A DNA stretch of 50,207 nucleotides, taken from assembly GCF_001690355.1 (NCBI RefSeq), contig NZ_LZHG01000070.1:1-50207 (forward strand). The letters are read 5' to 3'. Source of the DNA: Gilliamella sp. Choc4-2 (lineage in GTDB: Bacteria; Pseudomonadota; Gammaproteobacteria; Enterobacterales; Orbaceae). Below the pieces are notes generated by a model. It was given only the letters and a program-made list of their open reading frames with translations, did not search any database and was not told the DNA's origin. Positions 1 through 8,312 of the stretch are shown piece after piece (within the stretch, counting starts at the first letter, position 1; every line of letters starts with the position of its first letter). The position numbers and the translations under genes were made by a program.

Positions 1-468
1 TACGCTTTGGTTCTGGAATATGGCACAGTTGCGGTTTAACGTTAGTCTAGCCAGTCGTGGCGATAAGACCACTTGATAATGCGCTTCCTCTTTATTCACC
101 GATAATTGGCTAAACTCGGTGATAATACCATAAACCTTGCGAGTGCTTTTATCATTAGTAAAATCACCCAAGGCACGGATTGCAGAACTGAGCGCATCGC
201 TTACAACAGAATTAAATGAGAAAGTAGCCGGTTGGTTTAAAAAAGCATCGGTAGATAGGGTTTTATTGGCACTGGTAAAAGTAATGGTGTAACGCCACAG
301 CTGGTTTAAGGCCTCTTCGCCTTTGACGTTTAACACCGATATAGGAGTGCTGAGTTCATCAATGGTTAGTGTGTAACGGTTGTGACTAACTTTATTTGTT
401 AATTGGCTAAGCAAGTCTTTCCCTGCTTGTCCTGCTTGTTCGACGATTTTATCTAAATGTTTTACCAT
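1..468 (-). CDS. vgrG: Type VI secretion tip protein VgrG, N-terminal part (cut by window edge)
   Basis: VgrG trimers form the spike of the type VI secretion apparatus, which is pushed into target cells with its effectors. I translated this stretch by hand because it runs off the window. It gives 156 residues starting MVKHLDKIVEQ and containing the family's N-terminal hallmarks: TIDELSTPISVLNVKGEEAL (about residues 35-54), then LWRYTITFTSA, VYGIITEFSQL and YQVVLSPRLARL, ending IFQNQSV at the edge. These correspond to the phage gp27-like domain. The start at 468 has a good ribosome binding site (AAGGG) about 7 bases upstream. Full VgrGs are usually over 600 residues, so at least three quarters lies outside, including any C-terminal effector extension. 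No other T6SS gene is in the window. Confidence 0.85.
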   Translation of the reverse strand, partial: MVKHLDKIVEQAGQAGKDLLSQLTNKVSHNRYTLTIDELSTPISVLNVKGEEALNQLWRYTITFTSANKTLSTDAFLNQPATFSFNSVVSDALSSAIRALGDFTNDKSTRKVYGIITEFSQLSVNKEEAHYQVVLSPRLARLTLNRNCAIFQNQSV

Positions 469-498
469 TTTTTTCCCTTATTATTGTTCTCATTCAAT

Positions 499-738
499 TT
501 AATAAGTGCGTTTTACCCCATTAAATGGATTAATGATTAGTTGTTTTAAGGGGGGCATGAATAGATAGCCATAAATCTGGCGTTGAGGATTGTTACATTG
601 ATAGCGTGATTGCTTTGTTTTTATTAGAAAACCAAACCGTAAGGGACAATAATCAAATTTATTGTGAATAAACCAATGCAAATGAATGAATATCATGCTG
701 CATAATGCGGGCATTTGATATATTAACAACCGTGACAT
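499..738 (-). CDS. Possible small hypothetical protein upstream of vgrG
   Basis: A 79-codon open frame starts MSRLLIYQMPALCSM and ends 30 bases before the vgrG start, on the same strand. It is rich in aromatic and basic residues (three Cys, many Tyr and Phe) with a mildly hydrophobic N-terminal half. I do not recognise it. A short purine run (GGTAAGG) sits directly before the ATG, a poor distance for ribosome binding. It could be a chance open frame in AT-rich DNA or a small gene co-transcribed with vgrG. The sequence alone does not decide this. Confidence 0.2.
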   Translation of the reverse strand: MSRLLIYQMPALCSMIFIHLHWFIHNKFDYCPLRFGFLIKTKQSRYQCNNPQRQIYGYLFMPPLKQLIINPFNGVKRTY

Positions 739-942
739 CCTTACCTATACTACCTTGCTACTTATTTAGTTTTGTCATATTTATCTATTTTTATCGGTAA
801 TTTTAATAATCAATAATGATAACTAAAATCAGGCATAAAATTACACGATTTTTACACAATTTGCAATATTTAACTGAAGTTAATTTATTGAAATTTAAGA
901 TAAGCTTAGTGAGTCATGTTTTTTTAGGTTGCTGCTTTTAAG

Positions 943-973
943 CCCCACTTAAAATTTTATCAATTAAGTGGGG
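943..973. other. Strong inverted repeat in non-coding DNA
   Basis: Arms CCCCACTTAA and TTAAGTGGGG form a perfect 10-bp stem with an 11-base loop. No clean T-run follows on either strand, so a terminator is only possible. It is the only GC-rich element in the roughly 390-base non-coding stretch between the small ORF and the CRISPR leader. Nothing else is recognisable there. Confidence 0.5.
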
Positions 974-1129
974 TTAGGGTTTTCGCATTAAGATAGAGGG
1001 AATATCTTTTCGTAATCAGGAGTAAACCACCAATAAAAAAGGGAATTAATCTAAAACAGTTATGATAAATCTTGTACCAATACGAAAACAAAAGGTGATG
1101 TTTTTTATTTAGGCTCAATCAAATACTGC

Positions 1130-1304
1130 ATCTTATTGAATTTAAAATAAAAAAATTTTTTTATTGGTAGAACGGTAGAAATTAAAACAAGCCTACTTAT
1201 GACTTTTTAAAAATCAATAAGTTAAAAATCTTTAAAAATTTAAAAAATCTGGTAGAATTTATCGGTCGCTATAACTGTAAATAAAACAGATAGCTACAAT
1301 TAGA
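1130..1304 (+). promoter_or_regulatory. CRISPR array 1 leader
   Basis: This AT-rich stretch directly precedes the first repeat and is paralogous to the leader of array 2 read on the opposite strand (19896-20075). The last roughly 100 bases are nearly identical, with about ten differences, ending AATTAGA versus GATTAGA at the repeat junction. Homology continues more loosely to about 1130, where both have TATTGAATTTAAA and a TTGGTAGAA block. Two signals are conserved in both leaders at the same distance from the repeats: AATCAATAAGTTA at 1212-1224, which fits the IHF consensus WATCAANNNNTTR, and TGGTAGAAT at 1250-1258, an extended -10-like promoter element that could start pre-crRNA transcription. 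IHF bends the leader during type I-E spacer integration in E. coli, but its site there is much closer to the junction. Confidence 0.7.
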
Positions 1305-1639
1305 GTGTTCCCTGTATACACAGGGATAAACCGCGGTTGAGCGTTGGAGCAAACAGCGAATAGGTCGTGTTCCCTGTATACACAGGGATAAACCGCTGAA
1401 TATGAAGCTGCGGAATATATATTGAGGGTGTTCCCTGTATACACAGGGATAAACCGACGTTGTGCCAATTGTTGATGATATTGTCATGGTGTTCCCTGTA
1501 TACACAGGGATAAACCGTAGAGGGGTTCGAAAAAAACGGGCAGGGCACTGTGTTCCCTGTATACACAGGGATAAACCGGGAACTGGCACAAGAGATAAAT
1601 TTACATGCCCGTGTTCCCTGTATACACAGGGATAAATTA
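1305..1639 (+). CRISPR. CRISPR array 1, type I-E-like repeat, 6 repeats and 5 spacers
   Basis: Six 29-bp repeats start at 1305, 1367, 1428, 1489, 1550 and 1611. Each begins GTGTTCCCTG and ends GATAAACCG, with a 7-bp hairpin (TCCCTGT / ACAGGGA, loop ATAC). The 3' handle ATAAACCG matches the E. coli type I-E repeat, which supports subtype I-E. Spacers are 32 bp except the leader-proximal one, which is 33 bp. The last repeat ends TTA instead of CCG, the usual decay of the leader-distal end, and so fixes the direction: leader at left, transcription rightward. Several short minus-strand open frames across this stretch are repeat artefacts. No cas gene is present in the window. Confidence 0.97.
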
Positions 1640-1952
1640 CCCTAGAATCTTTCACATTCGCTTCAATTTTACAAAAAAGCGGAATATTGCTATACTTATC
1701 TAATTAATTTCCACGAAAAGGAATTGTTTTGTCGATATTCATTTAAAATTTAACTTACCGACATAACAACAGTTTTTGCTTTTTTATTATCCTCTATTTT
1801 TTATCTTTGCTTGATTTTTCGTCAAATTTAATTAATTGAAACACATAGTTAATATGTAATTTAAAACGTATTTATTCTGTATTAATAAGTAACCGATTTA
1901 TTTTGTTGAATTATTCCTTTTCTTTTATTTGCATAAAAAAAGGCGGTATTTT
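1640..1952. other. Non-coding stretch between CRISPR array 1 and proP
   Basis: About 310 bases of AT-rich DNA hold the trailer side of array 1 and the presumed proP promoter region. I see no gene, no further repeat copy and no clear terminator. The only useful signal is the AGGCGG ribosome binding site at 1941-1946, which sets the proP start. Confidence 0.5.
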
Positions 1953-3458
1953 ATGAATAAAACAATAGACTCTAAAAATAAACCCTTAAGTATAAATGAT
2001 ATTACCATTATTGATGATAGTAAGTTAAAAAAAGCGATAACCGCAGCAGCACTCGGGAACGCTATGGAATGGTTCGATTTTGGGGTTTATGGTTTTTTAG
2101 CTTATGTTTTAGGGCAAGTGTTTTTTCCTGATGCATCACCAAGTATTCAAGTTGTGGCCGCTTTAGCAACTTTTTCGGTCCCTTTTTTAGTTCGCCCTTT
2201 GGGTGGGTTAGTGTTTGGGATTTTAGGTGATAAATTTGGTCGCCAAAAAGTCCTTTCTGTTACCATTGTTATCATGTCGTTAAGTACCTTTTGTATTGGG
2301 CTTATTCCTTCTTATGCCTCAATTGGCATTGTAGCACCACTTTTATTGCTCATTGCTAAATTGGCGCAAGGGTTTTCAATCGGTGGAGAGTATTCAGGAG
2401 CGGCTATTTTTGTTGCTGAATATTCACCAGATCGTAAAAGGGGCTTTATGGGCAGTTGGTTAGATTTTGGTTCTATTGCTGGCTTTTTAGTAGGGGCAGG
2501 CTTAGTTGTGTTGTTATCAACTATTCTTGGTGAGGCTAAATTCCAAAATTGGGGGTGGCGAATTCCTTTCTTATTTGCATTGCCACTGGGTTTGATTGGT
2601 ATATATTTGCGTCATGCCTTGGAGGAAACGCCTGCTTTCCAACAATTTACTGATTCAATAGATGAAAATAATAAAGATAAAGTCGAAAATCTATCAAAAA
2701 TTACCTTTAAAGAGATTATCACTCAATACTGGAAAAGTTTATCTGTTTGTGTCGGATTGGTGCTAGTTACTAATGTGACTTATTATATGTTACTTACCTA
2801 TATGCCGAGTTATTTATCGCATAATTTAAATTATCCTACAGATCATGGTGTGTTAATTATTATTGCTATTATGATTGGTATGTTGTTTGTGCAACCTATG
2901 ATTGGTTTAATCAGCGATAAAATAGGGCGTAGACCATTTATAATCGGCGGAAGTTTGGGGTTATTTATTCTTTCTTATCCTACTTTTATGATGATTAATA
3001 GTGATGTTATTGGGTTAATTTTTTTAGGGTTATTGATATTAGCGGTTTTACTTAACTGTTTTACGGGAGTTATGGCATCTATTTTACCGGCTATTTTTCC
3101 AACCCGTATTAGATATAGCGCACTGGCTATTTCGTTTAATATTTCTGTGCTTATAGCTGGAGCTACACCAACTGTTGCTGCTTGGTTAGTGGAAGAAAGT
3201 AATAATCTTTATATGCCCGCTTATTACTTAATGATAGTGGCATTAATTGGATTATTCACTGGCTTAAAAATGAAAGAAACCGCTAATAAGCCACTGAGAG
3301 GCGCAACACCAGCGGCGTCTGATCGCTCAGAAGCAAAAGAAATTTTGTCCGATCATTTTGATTCTATTGAGAAGAAAGTCGAAGACATAGATGAGCAGAT
3401 CGAAACTCTGCAAGAACAGCGTCAGGATTTAGTCGATCAGCATCCTAAGTTAGATTGA
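1953..3458 (+). CDS. proP: Proline/glycine betaine/ectoine:H+ symporter ProP
   Basis: ProP is an inner-membrane osmosensory transporter of the major facilitator superfamily that imports compatible solutes with protons under osmotic stress. The 501-residue product matches E. coli ProP (500 residues) along its whole length. It has the N-terminal DITIIDDSKLKKAITAA and GNAMEWFDFGVYG stretches, the MFS loop motif GDKFGRQK between the second and third helices, and RKRGFMGSW. Its C-terminus after TANKPLRGATPAASD carries heptads (about residues 455-497, IEKKVEDIDEQIETLQEQR), like the antiparallel coiled coil that tunes the osmotic set point in E. coli. A TTG start at 1929 is possible, but the ATG at 1953 has AGGCGG at the right distance and gives the family length. 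It is a monocistronic gene. Confidence 0.96.
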   Translation: MNKTIDSKNKPLSINDITIIDDSKLKKAITAAALGNAMEWFDFGVYGFLAYVLGQVFFPDASPSIQVVAALATFSVPFLVRPLGGLVFGILGDKFGRQKVLSVTIVIMSLSTFCIGLIPSYASIGIVAPLLLLIAKLAQGFSIGGEYSGAAIFVAEYSPDRKRGFMGSWLDFGSIAGFLVGAGLVVLLSTILGEAKFQNWGWRIPFLFALPLGLIGIYLRHALEETPAFQQFTDSIDENNKDKVENLSKITFKEIITQYWKSLSVCVGLVLVTNVTYYMLLTYMPSYLSHNLNYPTDHGVLIIIAIMIGMLFVQPMIGLISDKIGRRPFIIGGSLGLFILSYPTFMMINSDVIGLIFLGLLILAVLLNCFTGVMASILPAIFPTRIRYSALAISFNISVLIAGATPTVAAWLVEESNNLYMPAYYLMIVALIGLFTGLKMKETANKPLRGATPAASDRSEAKEILSDHFDSIEKKVEDIDEQIETLQEQRQDLVDQHPKLD

Positions 3459-3681
3459 GATTGTTTGGTTCGGTGTTTTTTTGATAATGAGAATTTTGCA
3501 TGAGTTAAGTCGTGCTTCTTTAAGTTCTCTTAACAATCATTAAGTTGATATAATTTTTGATGGTAATAAGTGTGTTTGGTGTAAGAATATCAGGTTTATA
3601 AATTGAAAAGATAGCATAATTTATTAAATATTTGTTGTATGATTATTTTTGTTTTGAAAAAGAAATATAAGGGTTCATTTT

Positions 3682-4473
3682 ATGTTAGAACGCCCAAGAA
3701 GAGTGATCGTTAATGCTTTACTGACGGTGTTAAAAGTAAAGCGGATATCGGATAGTTTTATTCGAGTACAGTTTAGCTGTGATAAACGGTTAACGATTGA
3801 TCCTCTGTGGATATGCCCTCACTTGAAGTTACTTTTTGCTGATCCTTCAACCGGTACAATTATGTTTCCACAATTGGATGAAAATAATAAGATTGTGGTC
3901 AACGATAAAATACGCCAACTTGTACGTAGTTATAGTATTCGCTATTTTGATGAAGTAACTAATCAATTATCAATCGATTTTGCCATTCACTCTGAAGGTT
4001 TAGCAACACGCTGGGCTCAAGAAGCTAAAGTAGGCAATCAGATTGGTATTGTCAGTATAGTTGGTAAATTAAACTTTAATAATGAAACGCTTGTGTTAAT
4101 GGGCGATATTTCAGCAGTTCCTACCATTTGTTATACACTTGAACATTTACCTCATAATTATATTGCCTATGCTTTTATCGAAGTTAATCATCAAACCGAT
4201 ATTATACCATTGCCAATTCATGAAAAAGTTAAGATTAATTGGTTTATTCGTGATTACAATAAACCCAATCAATTAGTCGATAAGGTGATTAATGATTCCG
4301 AAATTGTGAATCATAATAATCTATTATTCTGGGGAGGAATGGAAAGTTCATTGGCTCAACAATTGCGTCAGGCTTTGAAAGATAAATATGTGGATTTACC
4401 TCCTAATGCTATACATGTTATTAGTTATTGGCGTGAGGGATTTGCTGAAGGTGAGTTTAAGCATCGTGAATAA
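3682..4473 (+). CDS. Siderophore-interacting protein, NAD(P)H ferric-siderophore reductase family
   Basis: The SIP family (ViuB/YqjH-like flavoproteins) reduces ferric siderophores in the cytoplasm to release iron. The 263-residue protein has an N-terminal FAD-binding barrel with the flavin motif R82-S-Y-S-I-R87 (family form RxYTxR). Its C-terminal nucleotide-binding half has LVLMGDISAVPTI, the LLFWGGMESSLAQQLRQAL element and the closing YWREGFAEGE typical of these reductases. It lies 16 bases upstream of acpH on the same strand, so the two may be co-transcribed. A weak Fur-box resemblance, GATAATGAGAAT at about 3484-3495, lies nearly 200 bases upstream; iron control is plausible but unproven. 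The family is clear, the siderophore is not. Confidence 0.88.
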   Translation: MLERPRRVIVNALLTVLKVKRISDSFIRVQFSCDKRLTIDPLWICPHLKLLFADPSTGTIMFPQLDENNKIVVNDKIRQLVRSYSIRYFDEVTNQLSIDFAIHSEGLATRWAQEAKVGNQIGIVSIVGKLNFNNETLVLMGDISAVPTICYTLEHLPHNYIAYAFIEVNHQTDIIPLPIHEKVKINWFIRDYNKPNQLVDKVINDSEIVNHNNLLFWGGMESSLAQQLRQALKDKYVDLPPNAIHVISYWREGFAEGEFKHRE

Positions 4474-4489
4474 TAGTTGAATTTATTTT

Positions 4490-5071
4490 ATGAATATTCT
4501 TGCACATTTGCACTTAGCAACATTAGCCAATAGTTCATTAATTGGCAATACATTAGCTGATTTTGTTAAAGGCGATCCTTATTTGACTTATCCGAATGAG
4601 ATTGCCAATGGCGTTATGTTGCACCGTAAAATCGACAAGATGACCGATACTCTGCCCGAAGTTAGGCAAGCTAAATTGCTATTTCGAAAAACGCATCAAC
4701 GAGTTGCACCTATTACATTGGATATTGTTTGGGATCATTTTTTATCTAAGCATTGGTCAACTTATGGAGTTGGGTTGAGCGTAGCTGAATTTAATCGCTC
4801 AACTCAGTTGCAGATACAGCCTTTTATTTCTAATTTTCCTTTAGACTATCAAGATTTTATGCGAGCAATGTGGCAGGGTGTTTGGCTTGAAAATTATGTT
4901 TCGCTTCATTTTATTGGCAAAGTGTTAAATGGGATGGCTAATCGGCGACCAAAATTATATTTGTTAAAAGAAACAATTTTTGATATTGAGTTAAATTATA
5001 AACGGTTAGAAGAGCTTTTTTTTAGGCTGTACCCTGAAGTATGCGAACAAGTAAAATTATTAACGATTTGA
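4490..5071 (+). CDS. acpH: ACP phosphodiesterase AcpH
   Basis: AcpH removes the 4'-phosphopantetheine arm from holo acyl carrier protein, giving apo-ACP in the prosthetic-group turnover cycle. The 193-residue product has the same length as the E. coli enzyme and shares MNILAHLHLA, the SLIGNTLADFVKGDP stretch, LHRKIDKMTD, VAPITLDIVWDHFLSKHWS and VLNGMANRRP. The His and Asp residues in these blocks belong to the HD-like metal-binding core of the family. It follows the siderophore reductase closely and ends about 100 bases before the convergent ilvY gene. No clear terminator is seen between them. Confidence 0.95.
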   Translation: MNILAHLHLATLANSSLIGNTLADFVKGDPYLTYPNEIANGVMLHRKIDKMTDTLPEVRQAKLLFRKTHQRVAPITLDIVWDHFLSKHWSTYGVGLSVAEFNRSTQLQIQPFISNFPLDYQDFMRAMWQGVWLENYVSLHFIGKVLNGMANRRPKLYLLKETIFDIELNYKRLEELFFRLYPEVCEQVKLLTI

Positions 5072-5169
5072 AATCAAACCCAGAAATAGAGTGGCTATTA
5101 GTTTTAAGTTGTCTTGTTATGATGCTGATAATCCTTAATCCATAAAATAAATTTACCAAAATAAGATTG

Positions 5170-6081
5170 TTATTTACCTTTTGGAATATGTGATAAATTT
5201 AAATTGCTGATTGCCCAAAAAGCTGCAATGATTTTTTCTGATAAACGTCTTTTTTGTACACAAATGCCTATATCAAAGGGCTCCATTAAATTTGTTGGCC
5301 ATTGGGTCGTGCGTTCTCTAATCCTTTCTGGGCTATTTTCTATTACCACTTTTGGTAATAATGCTACACCGCATCCAAGTGCCACCATGGAAACAATAGC
5401 TTCATGTCCAGCAACTGTGGCATAAATTTTAGGATTGATAATTTTTTGTTGTTTAAACCATAAGTCAATGCGGTGTCGGCTTGGTCCGTGCTCAGGTAAA
5501 ATAAAAGGAATATTATGCCAATCTGGCTTTTTTTGATGTAATTTGTCATTAAATGAGCTATTAAGCTTGGGTATTAGTAGCACCATTTCAATTTCACCGA
5601 ACTTTAAAAATTCGATGCCAGAAGGGAGTTGTTTTGGTTTTCCTGCAATAGCTAAATCAGCTTCATTTGACTTTATTTTTTCAACTGCATCGGCCGCATC
5701 GCCCGTTGATAACTTAATTTCAACAAGAGGATAATTTATCCTAAAATGATCAAGTATATCCGGCAAATGGCTATACGCGGCTGTGACCGAACAAAAAAGG
5801 GTAAGTTCGCCCATTAGTTGTTGATTAAATTGATCTAGTTCTTGCCTTAGCTGTTGGTGTTGATTAATTACCTGTTGAGCAAATTGTTTTACTTTTTCGC
5901 CTACTTGCGTAATTTGTACTTGTCTATTATCACGGATAAATAGTGGATGGCCGAAATGTTCTTCAAGGCGTTGAATTTGTCTAGATAGCGTTGATGGACT
6001 AACATGCATGGCATTTGCTGTTATGCCAAAATGGCACGTTTCGCATAAGTGTAAGTACAATTTTAAATCACGAATATTCAT
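5170..6081 (-). CDS. ilvY: LysR-family transcriptional activator IlvY
   Basis: IlvY activates ilvC, the acetohydroxy acid isomeroreductase gene of branched-chain amino acid synthesis, in response to the enzyme's substrates. The N-terminal winged helix (about residues 1-60, with HVSPSTLSRQIQRLEEHFGHPLF) is almost the E. coli sequence. The effector domain shares FCSVTAAYSHLP, VEIKLSTGDAADAVEKI, EADLAIAGKP and GHEAIVSMVALGCGVALLP. I chose the ATG at 6081 (MNIRDL) because it matches the E. coli start and has GGAAG upstream; an ATG four codons earlier has no good site. ilvC, normally divergent and adjacent, is missing: the divergent neighbour is prfC. The protein may therefore act in trans. Confidence 0.93.
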   Translation of the reverse strand: MNIRDLKLYLHLCETCHFGITANAMHVSPSTLSRQIQRLEEHFGHPLFIRDNRQVQITQVGEKVKQFAQQVINQHQQLRQELDQFNQQLMGELTLFCSVTAAYSHLPDILDHFRINYPLVEIKLSTGDAADAVEKIKSNEADLAIAGKPKQLPSGIEFLKFGEIEMVLLIPKLNSSFNDKLHQKKPDWHNIPFILPEHGPSRHRIDLWFKQQKIINPKIYATVAGHEAIVSMVALGCGVALLPKVVIENSPERIRERTTQWPTNLMEPFDIGICVQKRRLSEKIIAAFWAISNLNLSHIPKGK

Positions 6082-6269
6082 AGAAGCTTCCATTTTAATT
6101 TAACACTTCTTGGCAAGAAGAAAGCGATTTACTGATTCGTAGTAAATGTAAATATTATGCATAGATAGATGGGTAAGGCAAATGCAATAACCAATAACAT
6201 CAATGGTAATATATAACGATACCTGTTAAAATATACAATTATTTTGTGTAAGTTAAAACAGTTAATTTT

Positions 6270-7862
6270 ATGACAGAACAAGCTTATTTAGATGAAGTTA
6301 ATGCACGTCGCACTTTTGCAATTATTTCTCACCCCGATGCAGGTAAAACAACCATTACTGAAAAGGTATTATTATTTGGTCATGCAATTCAAACCGCTGG
6401 AACTGTAAAAGGACGTGGTGCCAATGCACAACATGCTAAATCTGACTGGATGGAAATGGAAAAACAACGTGGTATTTCAATTACTACCTCTGTTATGCAG
6501 TTTCCTTATAATGGCTGCTTAGTTAATTTATTAGATACCCCAGGGCATGAGGATTTTTCTGAAGATACTTATCGTACGCTAACAGCGGTTGATAGTTGTT
6601 TGATGGTAATTGATGCGGCAAAGGGTGTTGAAGATCGTACACGCAAGTTAATGGAAGTTACACGGTTGCGCAATACACCAATTTTAACTTTTATGAATAA
6701 GCTAGACCGTGATATTCGCGATCCTATGGAACTGCTTGATGAGGTTGAAAACGAGCTAAATATTATGTGTGCACCTATTACTTGGCCAATTGGTTGTGGT
6801 AAGTTATTTAAAGGTGTTTACCATTTAGCTAAAGATGAAACTTACCTTTATCAATCAGGGAAAGGTCATACAATCCAAGAGGTTCGAATTATTAAAGGGT
6901 TAACTAATCCTGATTTGGATTTAGCGGTTGGTGATGATTTAGCTAATCAATTACGTGAAGAATTAGAACTAGTACAAGGTGCATCAAATGAATTTGATTT
7001 AGAGGCTTTCTTGTCGGGCGATTTAACACCAGTTTTTTTTGGTACAGCTTTGGGTAATTTTGGTGTTGATCATATGCTCGATGGCTTAACTAATTGGGCT
7101 CCAACACCTCAACCTCGTCAAACTGATAAGCGCGAAGTCGAATCATCAGAAGAAAAGTTCAGTGGTTTTGTCTTTAAAATTCAAGCTAATATGGATCCTA
7201 AACATCGTGACCGTGTTGCATTTATGCGCATTGTATCGGGTAAATATGAAAAGGGCATGAAGTTACGACATGTACGTATTGCTAAAGATATCAATATTTC
7301 TGACGCTTTAACGTTTATGGCTGGTGATCGTGAACATGTTGAAGAAGCCTATGCGGGTGATATCATTGGTTTACATAATCATGGCACGATTCAAATAGGC
7401 GATACCTTTACACAAGGTGAAGATTTGAAATTTACAGGCATTCCTAACTTTGCACCAGAGCTATTTCGCCGAATTCGTCTTAAAGATCCACTTAAACAAA
7501 AGCAGTTGTTGAAAGGTTTAGTTCAGTTGTCTGAAGAGGGCGCTGTGCAAGTATTTCGTCCTTTAATGAATAATGATTTAATTGTTGGAGCAGTTGGGGT
7601 ACTTCAGTTTGATGTGGTCGTTGCTCGTTTAAAATCGGAATATAATGTTGAAGCCATTTATGAGCCTGTCAATGTTACTACTGCTCGTTGGGTAGAGTGC
7701 AATGATGTGAAAAAATTTGAAGAATTTAAACGAAAATGTGAACAGAATTTAGCTTTAGATGGTGGAGATAATTTATCCTATATAGCACCAAGTATGGTTA
7801 ATTTAAATTTAACTCAGGAAAGATACCCTGATGTTGAATTTAGGAAAACACGTGAACATTAA
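6270..7862 (+). CDS. prfC: Peptide chain release factor 3
   Basis: RF3 is the GTPase that recycles RF1 and RF2 from the ribosome after peptide release. The 530-residue protein matches E. coli RF3 (529) throughout. GTPase motifs are G1 [10 protein letters not shown] (about 19-28), switch region [12 protein letters not shown]3 DTPGH (89-93) and G4 NKLD (143-146). Domain 2 follows ([20 protein letters not shown]) and the C-terminal domain ends [12 protein letters not shown]. It is divergent from ilvY with about 190 bases between them. The ribosome binding site is weak. A strong terminator follows, so it is probably a single-gene unit. Confidence 0.98.
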   Translation: MTEQAYLDEVNARRTFAIISHPDAGKTTITEKVLLFGHAIQTAGTVKGRGANAQHAKSDWMEMEKQRGISITTSVMQFPYNGCLVNLLDTPGHEDFSEDTYRTLTAVDSCLMVIDAAKGVEDRTRKLMEVTRLRNTPILTFMNKLDRDIRDPMELLDEVENELNIMCAPITWPIGCGKLFKGVYHLAKDETYLYQSGKGHTIQEVRIIKGLTNPDLDLAVGDDLANQLREELELVQGASNEFDLEAFLSGDLTPVFFGTALGNFGVDHMLDGLTNWAPTPQPRQTDKREVESSEEKFSGFVFKIQANMDPKHRDRVAFMRIVSGKYEKGMKLRHVRIAKDINISDALTFMAGDREHVEEAYAGDIIGLHNHGTIQIGDTFTQGEDLKFTGIPNFAPELFRRIRLKDPLKQKQLLKGLVQLSEEGAVQVFRPLMNNDLIVGAVGVLQFDVVVARLKSEYNVEAIYEPVNVTTARWVECNDVKKFEEFKRKCEQNLALDGGDNLSYIAPSMVNLNLTQERYPDVEFRKTREH

Positions 7863-7898
7863 TTGTGATTTTAGGCTATTAATTTTATAAAAAGAATA

Positions 7899-7934
7899 AA
7901 AAAGAAGAACTAGTATTTTAGTTCTTCTTTTTTA
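7899..7934 (+). terminator. Intrinsic terminator of prfC
   Basis: Perfect 12-bp stem AAAGAAGAACTA / TAGTTCTTCTTT with loop GTATTT, followed by a T-rich tail, 38 bases after the prfC stop. Confidence 0.9.
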
Positions 7935-8312
7935 TTAATCTTCATATTTAGGGCTGTAAATTTCAATGCTTTTAAATAAATTCTAGTTCAGGATATTCAT
8001 TGGTTGTTTGTTTATTTTTTTAGTAATTTGTCTATTTATCTATGAAATTGATGTTTTGTTTTTTTAGTGTGCAAATTAGTTATTAAATTTCATTGAGTAT
8101 TAAAGTTAGAAGTATTTTTAACTGATTGTTTGGTTTTAACTACTTTACTATTGCTAATTAGAGCAGTAATAAAGTGGGGCTGTAGATAAAATAGTGATCA
8201 TTAAGGCTGACTTGAATTACATATGATCCTTCATTCTATCGATTTCAGATTTATGTTTTGTTCTTAATTATTGAATTTAGAATATAATAGTATTTTTTAG
8301 TGGGAAAATTAT
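7935..8312. other. Non-coding stretch upstream of ptrA
   Basis: About 380 bases of very AT-rich DNA. Apart from an imperfect inverted repeat around 8141-8174 (ACTTTA...TAAAGT arms) and the presumed ptrA promoter with GGGAAAA before its ATG, I see nothing recognisable. Confidence 0.4.

Noticed and set aside
1259-1655. Several overlapping minus-strand open frames with recurring Tyr-Pro-Cys-Val-Tyr type motifs
   Set aside because: They are translations of the CRISPR repeats, which lack stops in these frames. The same artefact appears on the plus strand at array 2.
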